In this document: positions 43,660-51,836 of the stretch, in pieces | Numbering within the stretch: position 1 is the first letter of the stretch | How the letters are laid out: each line of letters starts with the position of its first letter | Source of the DNA: an uncultured Mucilaginibacter sp. | Lineage (GTDB): Bacteria; Bacteroidota; Bacteroidia; Sphingobacteriales; Sphingobacteriaceae | Assembly: GCF_913773635.1 (NCBI RefSeq) | Contig: NZ_CAJYGQ010000003.1 | Coordinates: 310,001 to 374,000 of the forward strand | Direction: 5' to 3' | DNA length: 64,000 nucleotides | The notes under the pieces: generated by a model | Told to the model about the DNA's origin: nothing | The model's database searches: none | Seen by the model: the letters and a program-made list of their open reading frames with translations, nothing else | Program-made: the position numbers and the translations under genes

Positions 43660-45000
43660 TTAGTTTTTCATCATTACAGCGCTGTCATTAACTTCAAAGG
43701 TGTGGTTTTTAAGTAAATTAATGATTTCTGCACCTGCAAGTAACGCCGGGCCATAGCCATGTGCTGCGTATACGTTTACAGGCCTATAGTAGTAAAACGC
43801 CGGGTCAAAAGCCATGCCTGTTCCAACACAAACACCCTCAACCTGCCCTTGTGTGTTTACCTTGGTAGCAGTAGCATTCCAGGCAAGTAACGCTGCTGGG
43901 CCATAAGCGCGGCCGTTAAGCCATCTGTTGTTTATACCCCGTGCCAGGCAGTAAGCATAAATTGCCGTAGCTGATGTTTCAAGGTAACTGTCATTACGGT
44001 CAAGTAACTGGTGCCAAAACCCTGTACCCGACTGGTAAGATACCAATCCTTTAGCCAATGACTGATACTGCTGTAAAACAGCAGCATAACCCGGATGGCT
44101 TTGCGGTAGCACATCCAAAAGTTCGGTCATGGCCATAAAAGCCCAGCCATTTGCGCGCCCCCAGTGAAATTGCGGATGCACATCCATTTCTTGTACCCAG
44201 CCATGCATGTAAACGTTTTTTTCGTTATTAAACATGCGCTTGCTAAATTGTAATACCTGTTTCACGGCGTCATCGTAATACTTACTATTGCCGGTTAACT
44301 TGCCAAATTGCGCGATGGCAGGTACGCTCATAAACATATCATCAAGCCATAGCGTGTTTTTTAACGGCCTGTTGCGGGCCAGGGTACCATCATTAAAGCG
44401 CTGCTGCTTGTTACTCACAAAGTTTATAAAGTTATCGGCCATAGGGCGTAAGTTGGCCGATGCTCCCGCTGTACCAATTGTTTTAACCGTTGCAGCGCAT
44501 AGAGCTCCACAATCATCAAGTGCGCCAGGTTCCATCACAGAATGTAGCGGATTACGACGCGCTACCGTTTTTCCGGTTTTTTTAAATGCCGCAATAGCGT
44601 CGGCTAAAAAATTAAGGCGCGTTTGGGTATAGGCTGTGTAGCGGGTGTCGCCCGTAGCTTGCCCGGCTAAAAGCATGCCTGCGTAAGTAACGCCCCACTC
44701 GTAGCTTGTAAGCCTAAAATCGCCCGGTTTAAATGTGGTATTGGTGTCAATGGCATTAAGTGCAATCGGCTGATTGGTGCCGCGCTTTACCAATTGTGGC
44801 GGTGTGTTTTTATCTAAATAATTGAGTATACGGTCGAGGGTTTGTTTAACCTGTTCAGGTGTAGTAATATCATAAGGCGTAGGGTAATTAACCTTCATGG
44901 CATGCAACGGGGTTACTACATCATTTACTTTTTGGGCAAATGCAAAGTTGCAGGCTGCTAAACCACTGCACAGCAGTAATGTGGCTTTAAATGCTTTCAT
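43660..45000 (-). CDS. GH105-type unsaturated glucuronyl/rhamnogalacturonyl hydrolase 1
   Basis: A 446-residue exported protein (signal peptide to about residue 22) of the GH88/GH105 (alpha/alpha)6-barrel type. It removes the 4,5-unsaturated uronic acid from the end of lyase-generated pectin fragments by hydration of the double bond. The conserved region WLDDMFMSVPAIA carries the likely catalytic aspartate (Asp220 or 221). WGRANGWAFMAMTELLDVLP and YLETSATAIYAYCLARGI are typical. It is divergent from the GH43-like gene, with a candidate operator between them, and is longer than the paralogue at 49692. Confidence 0.85.
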   Translation of the reverse strand: MKAFKATLLLCSGLAACNFAFAQKVNDVVTPLHAMKVNYPTPYDITTPEQVKQTLDRILNYLDKNTPPQLVKRGTNQPIALNAIDTNTTFKPGDFRLTSYEWGVTYAGMLLAGQATGDTRYTAYTQTRLNFLADAIAAFKKTGKTVARRNPLHSVMEPGALDDCGALCAATVKTIGTAGASANLRPMADNFINFVSNKQQRFNDGTLARNRPLKNTLWLDDMFMSVPAIAQFGKLTGNSKYYDDAVKQVLQFSKRMFNNEKNVYMHGWVQEMDVHPQFHWGRANGWAFMAMTELLDVLPQSHPGYAAVLQQYQSLAKGLVSYQSGTGFWHQLLDRNDSYLETSATAIYAYCLARGINNRWLNGRAYGPAALLAWNATATKVNTQGQVEGVCVGTGMAFDPAFYYYRPVNVYAAHGYGPALLAGAEIINLLKNHTFEVNDSAVMMKN

Positions 45001-45090
45001 TACAAAAAATGTTGATTTATGGTTGGTTTACAAGGGCATTTTGCGCCCTTCGCAAATTAAAATTAAATATACTTAAAGTGCCTTATTAAG

Positions 45091-45146
45091 GCAGACAGTG
45101 TAGGACAGTTAAACTTTTTGGGCTTTGCCTAATCTCACTACCTTTG
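45091..45146 (+). promoter_or_regulatory. Promoter and candidate pectin operator for the GH43-like gene
   Basis: GACAGT occurs twice, exactly 10 bases apart, in GACAGTGTAGGACAGT (45094-45109). Seven bases later TTTG (45117-45120), an 18-base spacer and TACCTTTG (45139-45146) form a promoter for the gene starting at 45171. The repeat directly upstream of -33 suits an activator. The divergent GH105 gene at 45000 shares the region. Confidence 0.65.
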
Positions 45147-45170
45147 AAAGCTAACCAAACAAAACTTTAC

Positions 45171-46100
45171 ATGAGAAGCTTGTACCTTTTATTATTGCTG
45201 CTGCTTTCGGCGTTTAACCTTATGGCACAAAGTAATGACGCTTATATTTTTTGCTACTTTAAAGGCAATAGTGCAGATGGCCTGCACCTGGCTTACAGTA
45301 ATGACGGCCTGCAGTGGGCAGCACTTAAAAACGACAGTTCGTTTTTGAAACCGGCAGTAGCCAAAGATCGCCTCATGCGCGACCCTTGCATTATACGCGG
45401 TGCCGACGGTTTATTCCATATGGTATGGACGGTAAGCTGGGCCGATAAAGGTATTGGCTACGCCAATTCAAAAGATCTTATTAATTGGTCTAACCAGCAA
45501 TTTATTCCGGTTATGGCCAAAGAAGATGGTGCGCGTAACTCATGGGCACCTGAAATTACCTATGATGCCAAAAATAAGCAGTATATGATTTACTGGGCAA
45601 CCACTATCAAAGGGCGCTATGCTACCGATACAACGGTAGAAGCCGGTTATAATCATCGTATGTATTATACCCTTACCAAAGATTTTAAAACTTTCAGCGA
45701 TGTAAAGCTGCTTTACGAGCCGGGCTTTAATGTAATTGATGCTACAATAGTTCCATACGGCAAAAAGTACGTTATGTTTTTTAAAGATGAGCGCCTAAAG
45801 CCTGAGCAAAAAAACATTAAGATAGCTTACGCCAATAAAATAACCGGTCCTTACAAACAGGATGGTGATAAAATAACCGGAAATTATTGGGCAGAAGGGC
45901 CAACAGCATTGCAAAAGGGAAATGAGTGGATTGTTTATTTTGACAAGTACCGCAATCACAAATATGGCGCGGTATCATCAACCGATTTAAAAAATTGGAA
46001 AGACATATCTGATAGCATTAATCTACCATCGGGTATACGTCATGGAACAATATTCAAAGTAACCCAAGCCGAACTTGATAAACTGAAAGCTATAAAGTAA
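45171..46100 (+). CDS. GH43-like exported glycoside hydrolase
   Basis: A 309-residue exported protein from the ATG at 45171 (a TTG frame start at 45144 lies inside the -7 promoter box and is rejected). A strong signal peptide is followed by a five-bladed propeller pattern: MRDPCIIRGADGLFHMVWT, WAPEITYD, VIDATIVPYGKKYVMFFKDE and WAEGPTAL, which carry the acidic residues of GH43-type enzymes. Arabinofuranosidase or galactanase activity on pectin side chains is likely given the surrounding genes, but the substrate cannot be told from sequence. Confidence 0.75.
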   Translation: MRSLYLLLLLLLSAFNLMAQSNDAYIFCYFKGNSADGLHLAYSNDGLQWAALKNDSSFLKPAVAKDRLMRDPCIIRGADGLFHMVWTVSWADKGIGYANSKDLINWSNQQFIPVMAKEDGARNSWAPEITYDAKNKQYMIYWATTIKGRYATDTTVEAGYNHRMYYTLTKDFKTFSDVKLLYEPGFNVIDATIVPYGKKYVMFFKDERLKPEQKNIKIAYANKITGPYKQDGDKITGNYWAEGPTALQKGNEWIVYFDKYRNHKYGAVSSTDLKNWKDISDSINLPSGIRHGTIFKVTQAELDKLKAIK

Positions 46101-46240
46101 CGGCGATTTATCTAATGCTTCAAAACCTAGCTGTGAAGTTTTTGTGGTAAGGTATTAAAACCGTTGGTTGAATGATCTCCTTGCGTTAATGTATTATTGC
46201 TGTTATAAACACGGCAACAGCTACAATTATGTGCCCTTTT

Positions 46241-46260
46241 CAGGATGGTACAGGATACGT
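46241..46260 (+). promoter_or_regulatory. Candidate pectin operator upstream of the first CE12 gene
   Basis: CAGGATGGTACAGGATACGT contains CAGGAT twice at a 10-base period, matching the pattern of the sites at 45091 and 32345. A possible -7 element, TAAATTTG, lies downstream at 46278-46285 and the gene starts at 46351. Confidence 0.5.
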
Positions 46261-46350
46261 TTGCTTTGCAGGTAAAATAAATTTGACCCAAGCCAATTAC
46301 CGGCGGCTAATGCCTGCCATCCATTTTGTATAAATCTAAGTATTGTAATA

Positions 46351-47667
46351 ATGAAGCTTAAACCGCTATACATACGCTTTATGTTTTTGTTAACGTTCTT
46401 CGTTATGGGCGTAAGTATTGCGTGGGCTCAAACATCATCATACAAGTTTAGCTTTAACCGGCAGCAAAAGGCTGCAGGTTATACCCAGGTTGCCGCAGAT
46501 TACAAATTTGACGGTACGTATGGTTTTGATTTTGAAACCAGCGCACAGGCAATTAATGGCAAGGACAAGAAAGGTGATTACATTACTTCCAATCAGCCCT
46601 TTTATTTCTCGGTGGCCGTGCCCGAGGGAAACTACAAGGTAACTTTAATATTGGGCGGAAACGATGCAAGCCTAACAACGGTTAAGGCCGAATCGCGCAG
46701 GTTAATGCTCGAAAACATAGCTACTAAGCCGGGTGAGAATAAAACTGTAAGCTTTATCGTCAATGTACGTAAACCTCAGATTGGCGATAGCAGCAGGGTA
46801 AGTCTTAAACCCCGTGAAAATGGCAAACTTGACTGGGATGATAAGCTAACGCTTGAATTTGACCAGATTCCAGCTATTAAAGCATTGCAAATTGAAAAAG
46901 TCAATAATCAAATAACCGTTTTTCTTGCCGGTAACTCTACCGTGGTTGATCAGGATGACGAACCTTGGGCCGCATGGGGACAAATGATTCCAAGATTTTT
47001 TAAACCAGGGGTAGCTGTTGCTAATCATGCCGAATCGGGTTTAACGCTGGGCAGTTTTATGGGCAGCAAACGGTTAGACAAAGTAATGAGCCTTATTAAA
47101 CCCGGCGATTATTTATTCATTGAGTTTGGCCATAATGATCAAAAAGAAAAAGGGCCCAATGATGGTGCATATAAATCATACACCGAACGTTTAAAAACAT
47201 TCATTAGCCGCACACGTCAAAAAGGCGCTATCCCTGTTGTTGTAACTTCAACAGCGCGTCGCTCATTTGATGCAAACGGTAAAACCGTAAATACGCTGGG
47301 CGATTATCCTGCTGCGGCACGTAAGGTGGCTAAAGAGGAGGGTGTTACTCTGATTGACTTAAACGCCATGACAACCACCCTTTATGATGCATGGGGTGTT
47401 GAGCCATCAAAAAAAGGATTTGTACATTACCCTGCAAATACCTTCCCGGGGCAAACAAAGCCACTTGAAGATAATACGCATTACAACCCTTACGGGGCAT
47501 ATGAATTAGCAAAGTGCGTGGTTCAGGGTATTAAGGCAAGTAACTTAAAATTAAAGAAATACCTGGTAGATATGCCTGGTTTTGAGCCCAAAAAGCCTGA
47601 TGCTCCCGATGCCTTTAACTGGCCGTTAAGTCCAAAAAACTCATCTATCAAACCCGATGGTAATTAA
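46351..47667 (+). CDS. Rhamnogalacturonan acetylesterase (CE12) with N-terminal binding domain
   Basis: A 438-residue exported esterase that removes acetyl groups from rhamnogalacturonan I. A signal peptide (to about 27) precedes a beta-sandwich domain (about 30-185, of galactose-binding/CBM35-like appearance) and an SGNH hydrolase. Block I is AGNSTV with the nucleophile Ser196 (Asn replaces the usual Asp of GDS), block III is GHND (His261, Asn262) and block V is DNTHY with Asp374 and His377. It is the largest of three CE12 enzymes here. A candidate operator lies about 100 bases upstream. Confidence 0.88.
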   Translation: MKLKPLYIRFMFLLTFFVMGVSIAWAQTSSYKFSFNRQQKAAGYTQVAADYKFDGTYGFDFETSAQAINGKDKKGDYITSNQPFYFSVAVPEGNYKVTLILGGNDASLTTVKAESRRLMLENIATKPGENKTVSFIVNVRKPQIGDSSRVSLKPRENGKLDWDDKLTLEFDQIPAIKALQIEKVNNQITVFLAGNSTVVDQDDEPWAAWGQMIPRFFKPGVAVANHAESGLTLGSFMGSKRLDKVMSLIKPGDYLFIEFGHNDQKEKGPNDGAYKSYTERLKTFISRTRQKGAIPVVVTSTARRSFDANGKTVNTLGDYPAAARKVAKEEGVTLIDLNAMTTTLYDAWGVEPSKKGFVHYPANTFPGQTKPLEDNTHYNPYGAYELAKCVVQGIKASNLKLKKYLVDMPGFEPKKPDAPDAFNWPLSPKNSSIKPDGN

Positions 47668-47753
47668 TCAATAATTGGCAAAGGTCTTCTACTTTTCTAA
47701 AGACACACTCAAGCATGCTTAAATGAGAAAGCCCGTAATAAATGGAATAACAG

Positions 47754-47764
47754 TACTGTCTTCG
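47754..47764 (+). promoter_or_regulatory. Possible half-site of the pectin operator
   Basis: TACTGTCTTCG matches, in reverse orientation, one half (GACAGT) of the sites at 45091 and 32345; no convincing second half lies 10 bases away. It is 80 bases upstream of the second CE12 gene. Confidence 0.3.
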
Positions 47765-47844
47765 CCGATGATGGTACCCAATTAGTTATACCTTAATAAA
47801 CCATATTTAAACTAAGTAGTTTCAAATCAATCCAATAAGCTTAA

Positions 47845-48615
47845 ATGAAAAAGATATTAAAACTTGCTATTTGTGCATTTGTGGTTCTTGTTATAGCGCA
47901 GGCTTTCAGGCAGCCGTCTAAGCCGGTTATTTATTTAATCGGCGATTCAACCGTGCATAACAACGATAAAGTGCAGTGGGGTTGGGGCTCAATTTTAGGA
48001 AGCTTTTTCGATGAAAATAGAATCAGCGTAAATAACCAAGCCATGGCCGGTCGCAGCACACGTACCTTTATTAAGGAAAATCGCTGGCATACAGTTGATT
48101 CCATGTTAAAACCAGGCGACTACGTGTTGATGCAATTTGGCCATAACGAGGGTAGTAAGCCTGATACCAATAAGGCCGGCTACAGAGGCGTATTGCGCGG
48201 TACCGGCAATGAAACTGTTGAACTTACCTGGAAAGATGGTGTTAAGGAAACCGTTCATACATACGGTTGGTATTTGCGCAAGTTTATTCGTGAAACAAAG
48301 GCTAAAGGAGCTACACCTATTGTACTGTCAATGATACCACGCAACCAGTTTAAAGATGGCAAAGTGCTTCGTGCCGATAGCAGTTACGGCAAATGGGCTA
48401 AAGAGGTTGCTCAGCAAGAGAACGTTGCCTTTGTTAATCTGAACAGCATATCGGCCGATAAGTATGATAAGTGGGGAGCTGATTCTGTTAAGAAATTTTT
48501 TCCCGGCGATCATACCCATACCAATAAGGCAGGTGCTACTGTAAACGCCCAATCTGTGGTAGAAGGTATCAAAGCCAATAAATCGATTACGTTAAATAAA
48601 TATTTAAAAAAGTAA
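47845..48615 (+). CDS. Rhamnogalacturonan acetylesterase (CE12) 2
   Basis: A 256-residue SGNH hydrolase with a short N-terminal signal or anchor helix (1-20). GDSTV holds the nucleophile Ser35, QFGHNEG the block III residues, and GDHTHTNKAG the catalytic Asp222 and His225. It has only the catalytic domain. It is followed, with a single base between stop and start, by a closely related paralogue, so they form an operon and probably arose by duplication. The product deacetylates RG-I for lyase and hydrolase attack. Confidence 0.9.
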   Translation: MKKILKLAICAFVVLVIAQAFRQPSKPVIYLIGDSTVHNNDKVQWGWGSILGSFFDENRISVNNQAMAGRSTRTFIKENRWHTVDSMLKPGDYVLMQFGHNEGSKPDTNKAGYRGVLRGTGNETVELTWKDGVKETVHTYGWYLRKFIRETKAKGATPIVLSMIPRNQFKDGKVLRADSSYGKWAKEVAQQENVAFVNLNSISADKYDKWGADSVKKFFPGDHTHTNKAGATVNAQSVVEGIKANKSITLNKYLKK

Positions 48616-48616
48616 T

Positions 48617-49417
48617 ATGCTTAACAAATATACCCGGTCTGTACTTTTTGCATTAGTTGTTATTACAGCAGCAGGTGCATTATTTTCGTTCATTATAAAA
48701 CCTAAACCAACGTTATACCTCGTTGGCGACTCTACCGTAAAAAATGGTAAAGGGAAAGGTGATGGTGGTTTATGGGGATGGGGCAGCTATTTGGCCAACC
48801 ACTTTGATACCACAAAAATTACCGTGGAAAATGATGCCCTGGGCGGAACCAGCAGCCGTACATTTCAAACACAGGGTTGGTGGAACAAAGTAGCCGAAAA
48901 AATTAAACCGGGCGACTACGTGATTATGCAGTTCGGGCATAATGATTCCAGCCCGCTGGTAGATTCGTCACGCGCGCGCGGCACCATTAAAAGTAACGGC
49001 GACGAGCAGCAAGAACTATATAACCCACTTACCAAAAAAACAGAAGTTATACATAGCTATGGCTGGTATTTGCGTAAAATGATTGCCGAAGCAAAAGCCA
49101 AAGGTGCTGCTGTAGCAGTTTGTTCACTTATTCCGCGTAACAGCTGGAAAGACGGTAAAGTAGTACGCAGTACTAATGATTACGGCAAATGGGCTGCCGA
49201 AGCGGCTAGACAGGCAGGAGCAACGTTTATTGATCTGAATACATTAGTAGCGGATAAATACGACGCCGAAGGAGAAGCAAAAGTTAAAGCAACCTATTTT
49301 AATGATAAAGATCATACACATACCATTGAAGCCGGAGCTGTTTTAAATGCCAAATTGGTAGCTATGGGTATAAAGCAGGCAAAGGGTTTTGGTTTAAGTC
49401 GTTATCTTAACAAGTAA
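48617..49417 (+). CDS. Rhamnogalacturonan acetylesterase (CE12) 3
   Basis: A 266-residue SGNH esterase with an N-terminal membrane or signal helix (about 8-27). GDST contains Ser39, QFGHNDS the block III residues, and the tail DKDHTHTIEAG the Asp232 and His235 pair. It has an insertion after block III (SSPLVDSSRARG) compared with its neighbour, so acceptor specificity may differ. It is one base downstream of the second CE12 gene. Confidence 0.9.
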   Translation: MLNKYTRSVLFALVVITAAGALFSFIIKPKPTLYLVGDSTVKNGKGKGDGGLWGWGSYLANHFDTTKITVENDALGGTSSRTFQTQGWWNKVAEKIKPGDYVIMQFGHNDSSPLVDSSRARGTIKSNGDEQQELYNPLTKKTEVIHSYGWYLRKMIAEAKAKGAAVAVCSLIPRNSWKDGKVVRSTNDYGKWAAEAARQAGATFIDLNTLVADKYDAEGEAKVKATYFNDKDHTHTIEAGAVLNAKLVAMGIKQAKGFGLSRYLNK

Positions 49418-49587
49418 CTTCCCGCGTTTAAATTTCCTGTTAAAGCAAGGGTAAAGCCTGTTTAAAGCGTCATTGTATATAACTGGTTATAGGTAAACCT
49501 CTGCTTTCATTTTTATTTGTATTAAATAGGCGGTTGGTGTTACCTGGAGAGGGGTGGAATGTACATTCGCTATCACTGATAATATAG

Positions 49588-49598
49588 CACTGTCTTGG
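49588..49598 (+). promoter_or_regulatory. Possible half-site of the pectin operator
   Basis: CACTGTCTTGG is the reverse complement of the GACAGTG half found at 45094 and 32349 and lies 94 bases upstream of the second GH105 gene. The second half is not recognisable. Confidence 0.3.
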
Positions 49599-49691
49599 CC
49601 TAAATGACCGGCAAGTATGTGGCTGCCTTGCTGCTGTTAAGAACGGGTAGCGTTTGTGGCCCCAACAAAAATGAATATATAAACTATAAAT

Positions 49692-50837
49692 ATGCTGAAG
49701 AGTAAGTTTTCCGTTCTGGCAATAATCGCAGGTTTAATGCTGGTAGCTCCTTTTAAAGGCGCTGAAGCGCAAAAGCTGCCGTCAAAAAATAAAGTAGTAA
49801 TTGATATGGCTTTGGCCAATCAGTACTTTATGAAAAAATGGCCCGATCCGGGTGCTGTTACCAACGTTGGCCGGGTACGTACAAGTAATTTATGGACACG
49901 CGCTGTTTATTATGAAGGCCTAATGGCATTGTATAAAATCAGCAAGCAGCAGCAATATCTGAAGTATGCATTAGACTGGTCAAATCATCATAAGTGGGAG
50001 CCACGCGATGGATTAAACACCCGCAATGCCGATAACCAGTGCTGCAGCCAAACTTACCTTGAACTATATGAGCTGGATAAAAAGGCGGAGTACATTGAGC
50101 CTACTAAGCAAAACATCGACAAGATGATGACCGGTGAGAAAATTGATGACTGGCACTGGATAGATGCTTTGCAAATGGCAATGCCTGTATTTGCCAAATT
50201 AGGCACCATATATAAAGACAACCGTTACTACGAGCGTATGTACGAAATTTATAATTACTCAAAAACCAAGCACGGTGGCAACGGACTTTATAATTCGGCT
50301 GAGAAGCTTTGGTGGAGAGATAAGGATTTTGTGCCACCTTATAAAGAACCTAACGGCGCAAATTGCTACTGGTCTCGTGGTAATGGATGGGTTGTAGCGG
50401 CCATGGTGCGTGTACTTGAAGTAATGCCTAAAAGCGCCCCTCATCGCCAAGAGTATGTAACCATGCTGAAAGATATGCTTGAGGCCTTAGTGCCATTACA
50501 ACGCGCCGATGGCTACTGGAACGTTAGTTTAATGGACCCTGCCAATTATGGTGGTAAAGAGCTTACCGGTACAGCTTTGTTTACTTATGGCATGGCATGG
50601 GGAGTAAAAAATGGTATCATCAGTAAAAAGAAATATCTCCCTGTAATAACAAAAGCATGGAATGCCATGAGCAAAGAATGTATACACCCTGATGGTATGT
50701 TAGGCTATGTACAGGGTACGGGTAAAGAGCCTAAAGACGGACAACCAGTAAGCTATGATCATATCCCTGATTTTGAAGATTATGGTTTAGGATGTTTTCT
50801 TTTGGCCGGAAGCGAAGTTTACCGTTTAGCCAAATAA
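49692..50837 (+). CDS. GH105-type unsaturated rhamnogalacturonyl hydrolase 2
   Basis: A 381-residue exported (alpha/alpha)6-barrel enzyme (signal peptide to about 26) similar in length to YteR-type GH105. The proposed catalytic aspartate is Asp158 in WHWIDALQMAMPVFAKLG; CYWSRGNGWVVAAMVRVLEVMP, YWNVSLMDP and TGTALFTYGMAWGVKNG are family-typical. It releases the unsaturated galacturonic acid left by rhamnogalacturonan lyases. It lies downstream of the CE12 genes and ends the pectin locus, with a hairpin after it. Confidence 0.9.
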   Translation: MLKSKFSVLAIIAGLMLVAPFKGAEAQKLPSKNKVVIDMALANQYFMKKWPDPGAVTNVGRVRTSNLWTRAVYYEGLMALYKISKQQQYLKYALDWSNHHKWEPRDGLNTRNADNQCCSQTYLELYELDKKAEYIEPTKQNIDKMMTGEKIDDWHWIDALQMAMPVFAKLGTIYKDNRYYERMYEIYNYSKTKHGGNGLYNSAEKLWWRDKDFVPPYKEPNGANCYWSRGNGWVVAAMVRVLEVMPKSAPHRQEYVTMLKDMLEALVPLQRADGYWNVSLMDPANYGGKELTGTALFTYGMAWGVKNGIISKKKYLPVITKAWNAMSKECIHPDGMLGYVQGTGKEPKDGQPVSYDHIPDFEDYGLGCFLLAGSEVYRLAK

Positions 50838-50864
50838 CCTCAATAAGTTTAAAATATTACTGCT

Positions 50865-50896
50865 AAGGGTCGGTATTTTCAAAATGCTGACCCTTT
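50865..50896 (+). terminator. Hairpin after the second GH105 gene
   Basis: AAGGGTC (50865-50871) pairs with GACCCTT (50889-50895), with ATTTT/AAAAT pairing inside. The T run after it is short. Confidence 0.65.
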
Positions 50897-51294
50897 GTGG
50901 TTGGTAAGGTTTCTAAAATGTCATAAATGTTAGGTTTTATTTAAGTAATTTTACCAAGAGTATAACGTTCCAAAATAAATTCGTATCTTGTACTCATATC
51001 TTAAATAAAGGCACCTGGCTATTTCTTGCTTGTCACAAATATTAACAATTGTGTAGCCATTTATAGCATAAATCTTTATACATCACTTACATCAACCGGG
51101 TGCGTAATGTTGATAGGATAACTTTAGCAAACAGGTTGTCCTTAGTTGGCAAAATAAGTTTTGAAGCAGCTTTTTTGTTAATGAAACAAGTACTTTTTTA
51201 AATACTTCACACAAAATAAAAAATCTCACCGGTAAAGGACGGGGGGCAACAGCTTTTGAAAAATTCAGAAGCTTATTCATCATTTAAGTAAAAT
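50897..51294. other. Long leader region before the cold-shock gene
   Basis: No protein-like frame is seen on either strand in this AT-rich 400-base stretch; the only longer frame (51092-51283 minus) looks like chance. Cold-shock-domain mRNAs often carry long 5' untranslated leaders, and a purine- and G-rich tract (GGACGGGGGGC near 51237-51247) occurs about 50 bases before the start codon. A TATCTTGT element at about 50984 is a poor promoter match. Confidence 0.4.
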
Positions 51295-51744
51295 ATGGGT
51301 AGATCGGCAGAAACATTCAGTAAAAAAGAAAACGAAAAAAAGAGATTAAAAAAACAACGCGATAAGCGTGAAAAGGCAGAAGAGCGTAAAGCAAATGCGG
51401 TAAAGGGAAGAGGCCTGGAAGATATGATGGCTTATGTAGATGAGAATGGCAACATCACATCAACTCCACCAGATCCGACTAAGAGAAAAGCTATATCATC
51501 TGACGAAATCAGAATAGGAACTCCTAAGCAGGAAGATATTCCGGTTGATATAGTGAGAACGGGAAAGGTATCGTTTTTCAATGATGGAAAAGGTTACGGC
51601 TTTATACGCGATGCACAATCACAGGAAAGCGTATTTGTTCACATTAATGGTATAATTGAACAAATAAAAGAAGGTGATAAAGTAACGTTTGAGGTGGAAA
51701 AAGGCCCGAAAGGCTTAAACGCTGTAAAGGTTAAAAAGGCATAA
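51295..51744 (+). CDS. Cold-shock-domain protein with basic N-terminal extension
   Basis: A 149-residue protein. The last 65 residues form a standard cold-shock domain with RNP1 KGYGFIRDA and RNP2 VFVHINGI, the RNA/single-strand-DNA binding surface. It is preceded by an 80-residue extension very rich in Lys, Arg and Glu (KENEKKRLKKQRDKREKAEERK), likely helical or disordered. Most bacterial Csp proteins have only the domain of about 67 residues, so the extension doubles the protein. RNA chaperone activity is expected. Confidence 0.92.
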   Translation: MGRSAETFSKKENEKKRLKKQRDKREKAEERKANAVKGRGLEDMMAYVDENGNITSTPPDPTKRKAISSDEIRIGTPKQEDIPVDIVRTGKVSFFNDGKGYGFIRDAQSQESVFVHINGIIEQIKEGDKVTFEVEKGPKGLNAVKVKKA

Positions 51745-51787
51745 CTTCAATTTAAAATATTAGCTTAGACATACTATGGTTTAAGCA

Positions 51788-51823
51788 CAAAAAAACGGCT
51801 AAGTATTCCTTAGCCGTTTTTTA
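51788..51823. terminator. Bidirectional terminator after the cold-shock gene
   Basis: AAAAAACGGCTAAG pairs with CTTAGCCGTTTTTT around a five-base loop, separating the cold-shock gene from the convergent DUF4407 gene. Confidence 0.9.
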
Positions 51824-51836
51824 TTTAGTCATATTT

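Noticed and set aside
45144..45170. TTG start at 45144 for the GH43-like gene
   Set aside because: It overlaps the TACCTTTG promoter box; the ATG at 45171 starts a normal signal peptide.
51092..51283. A 63-codon minus-strand frame before the cold-shock gene
   Set aside because: No recognisable features, atypical codon composition and no promoter; treated as leader sequence.
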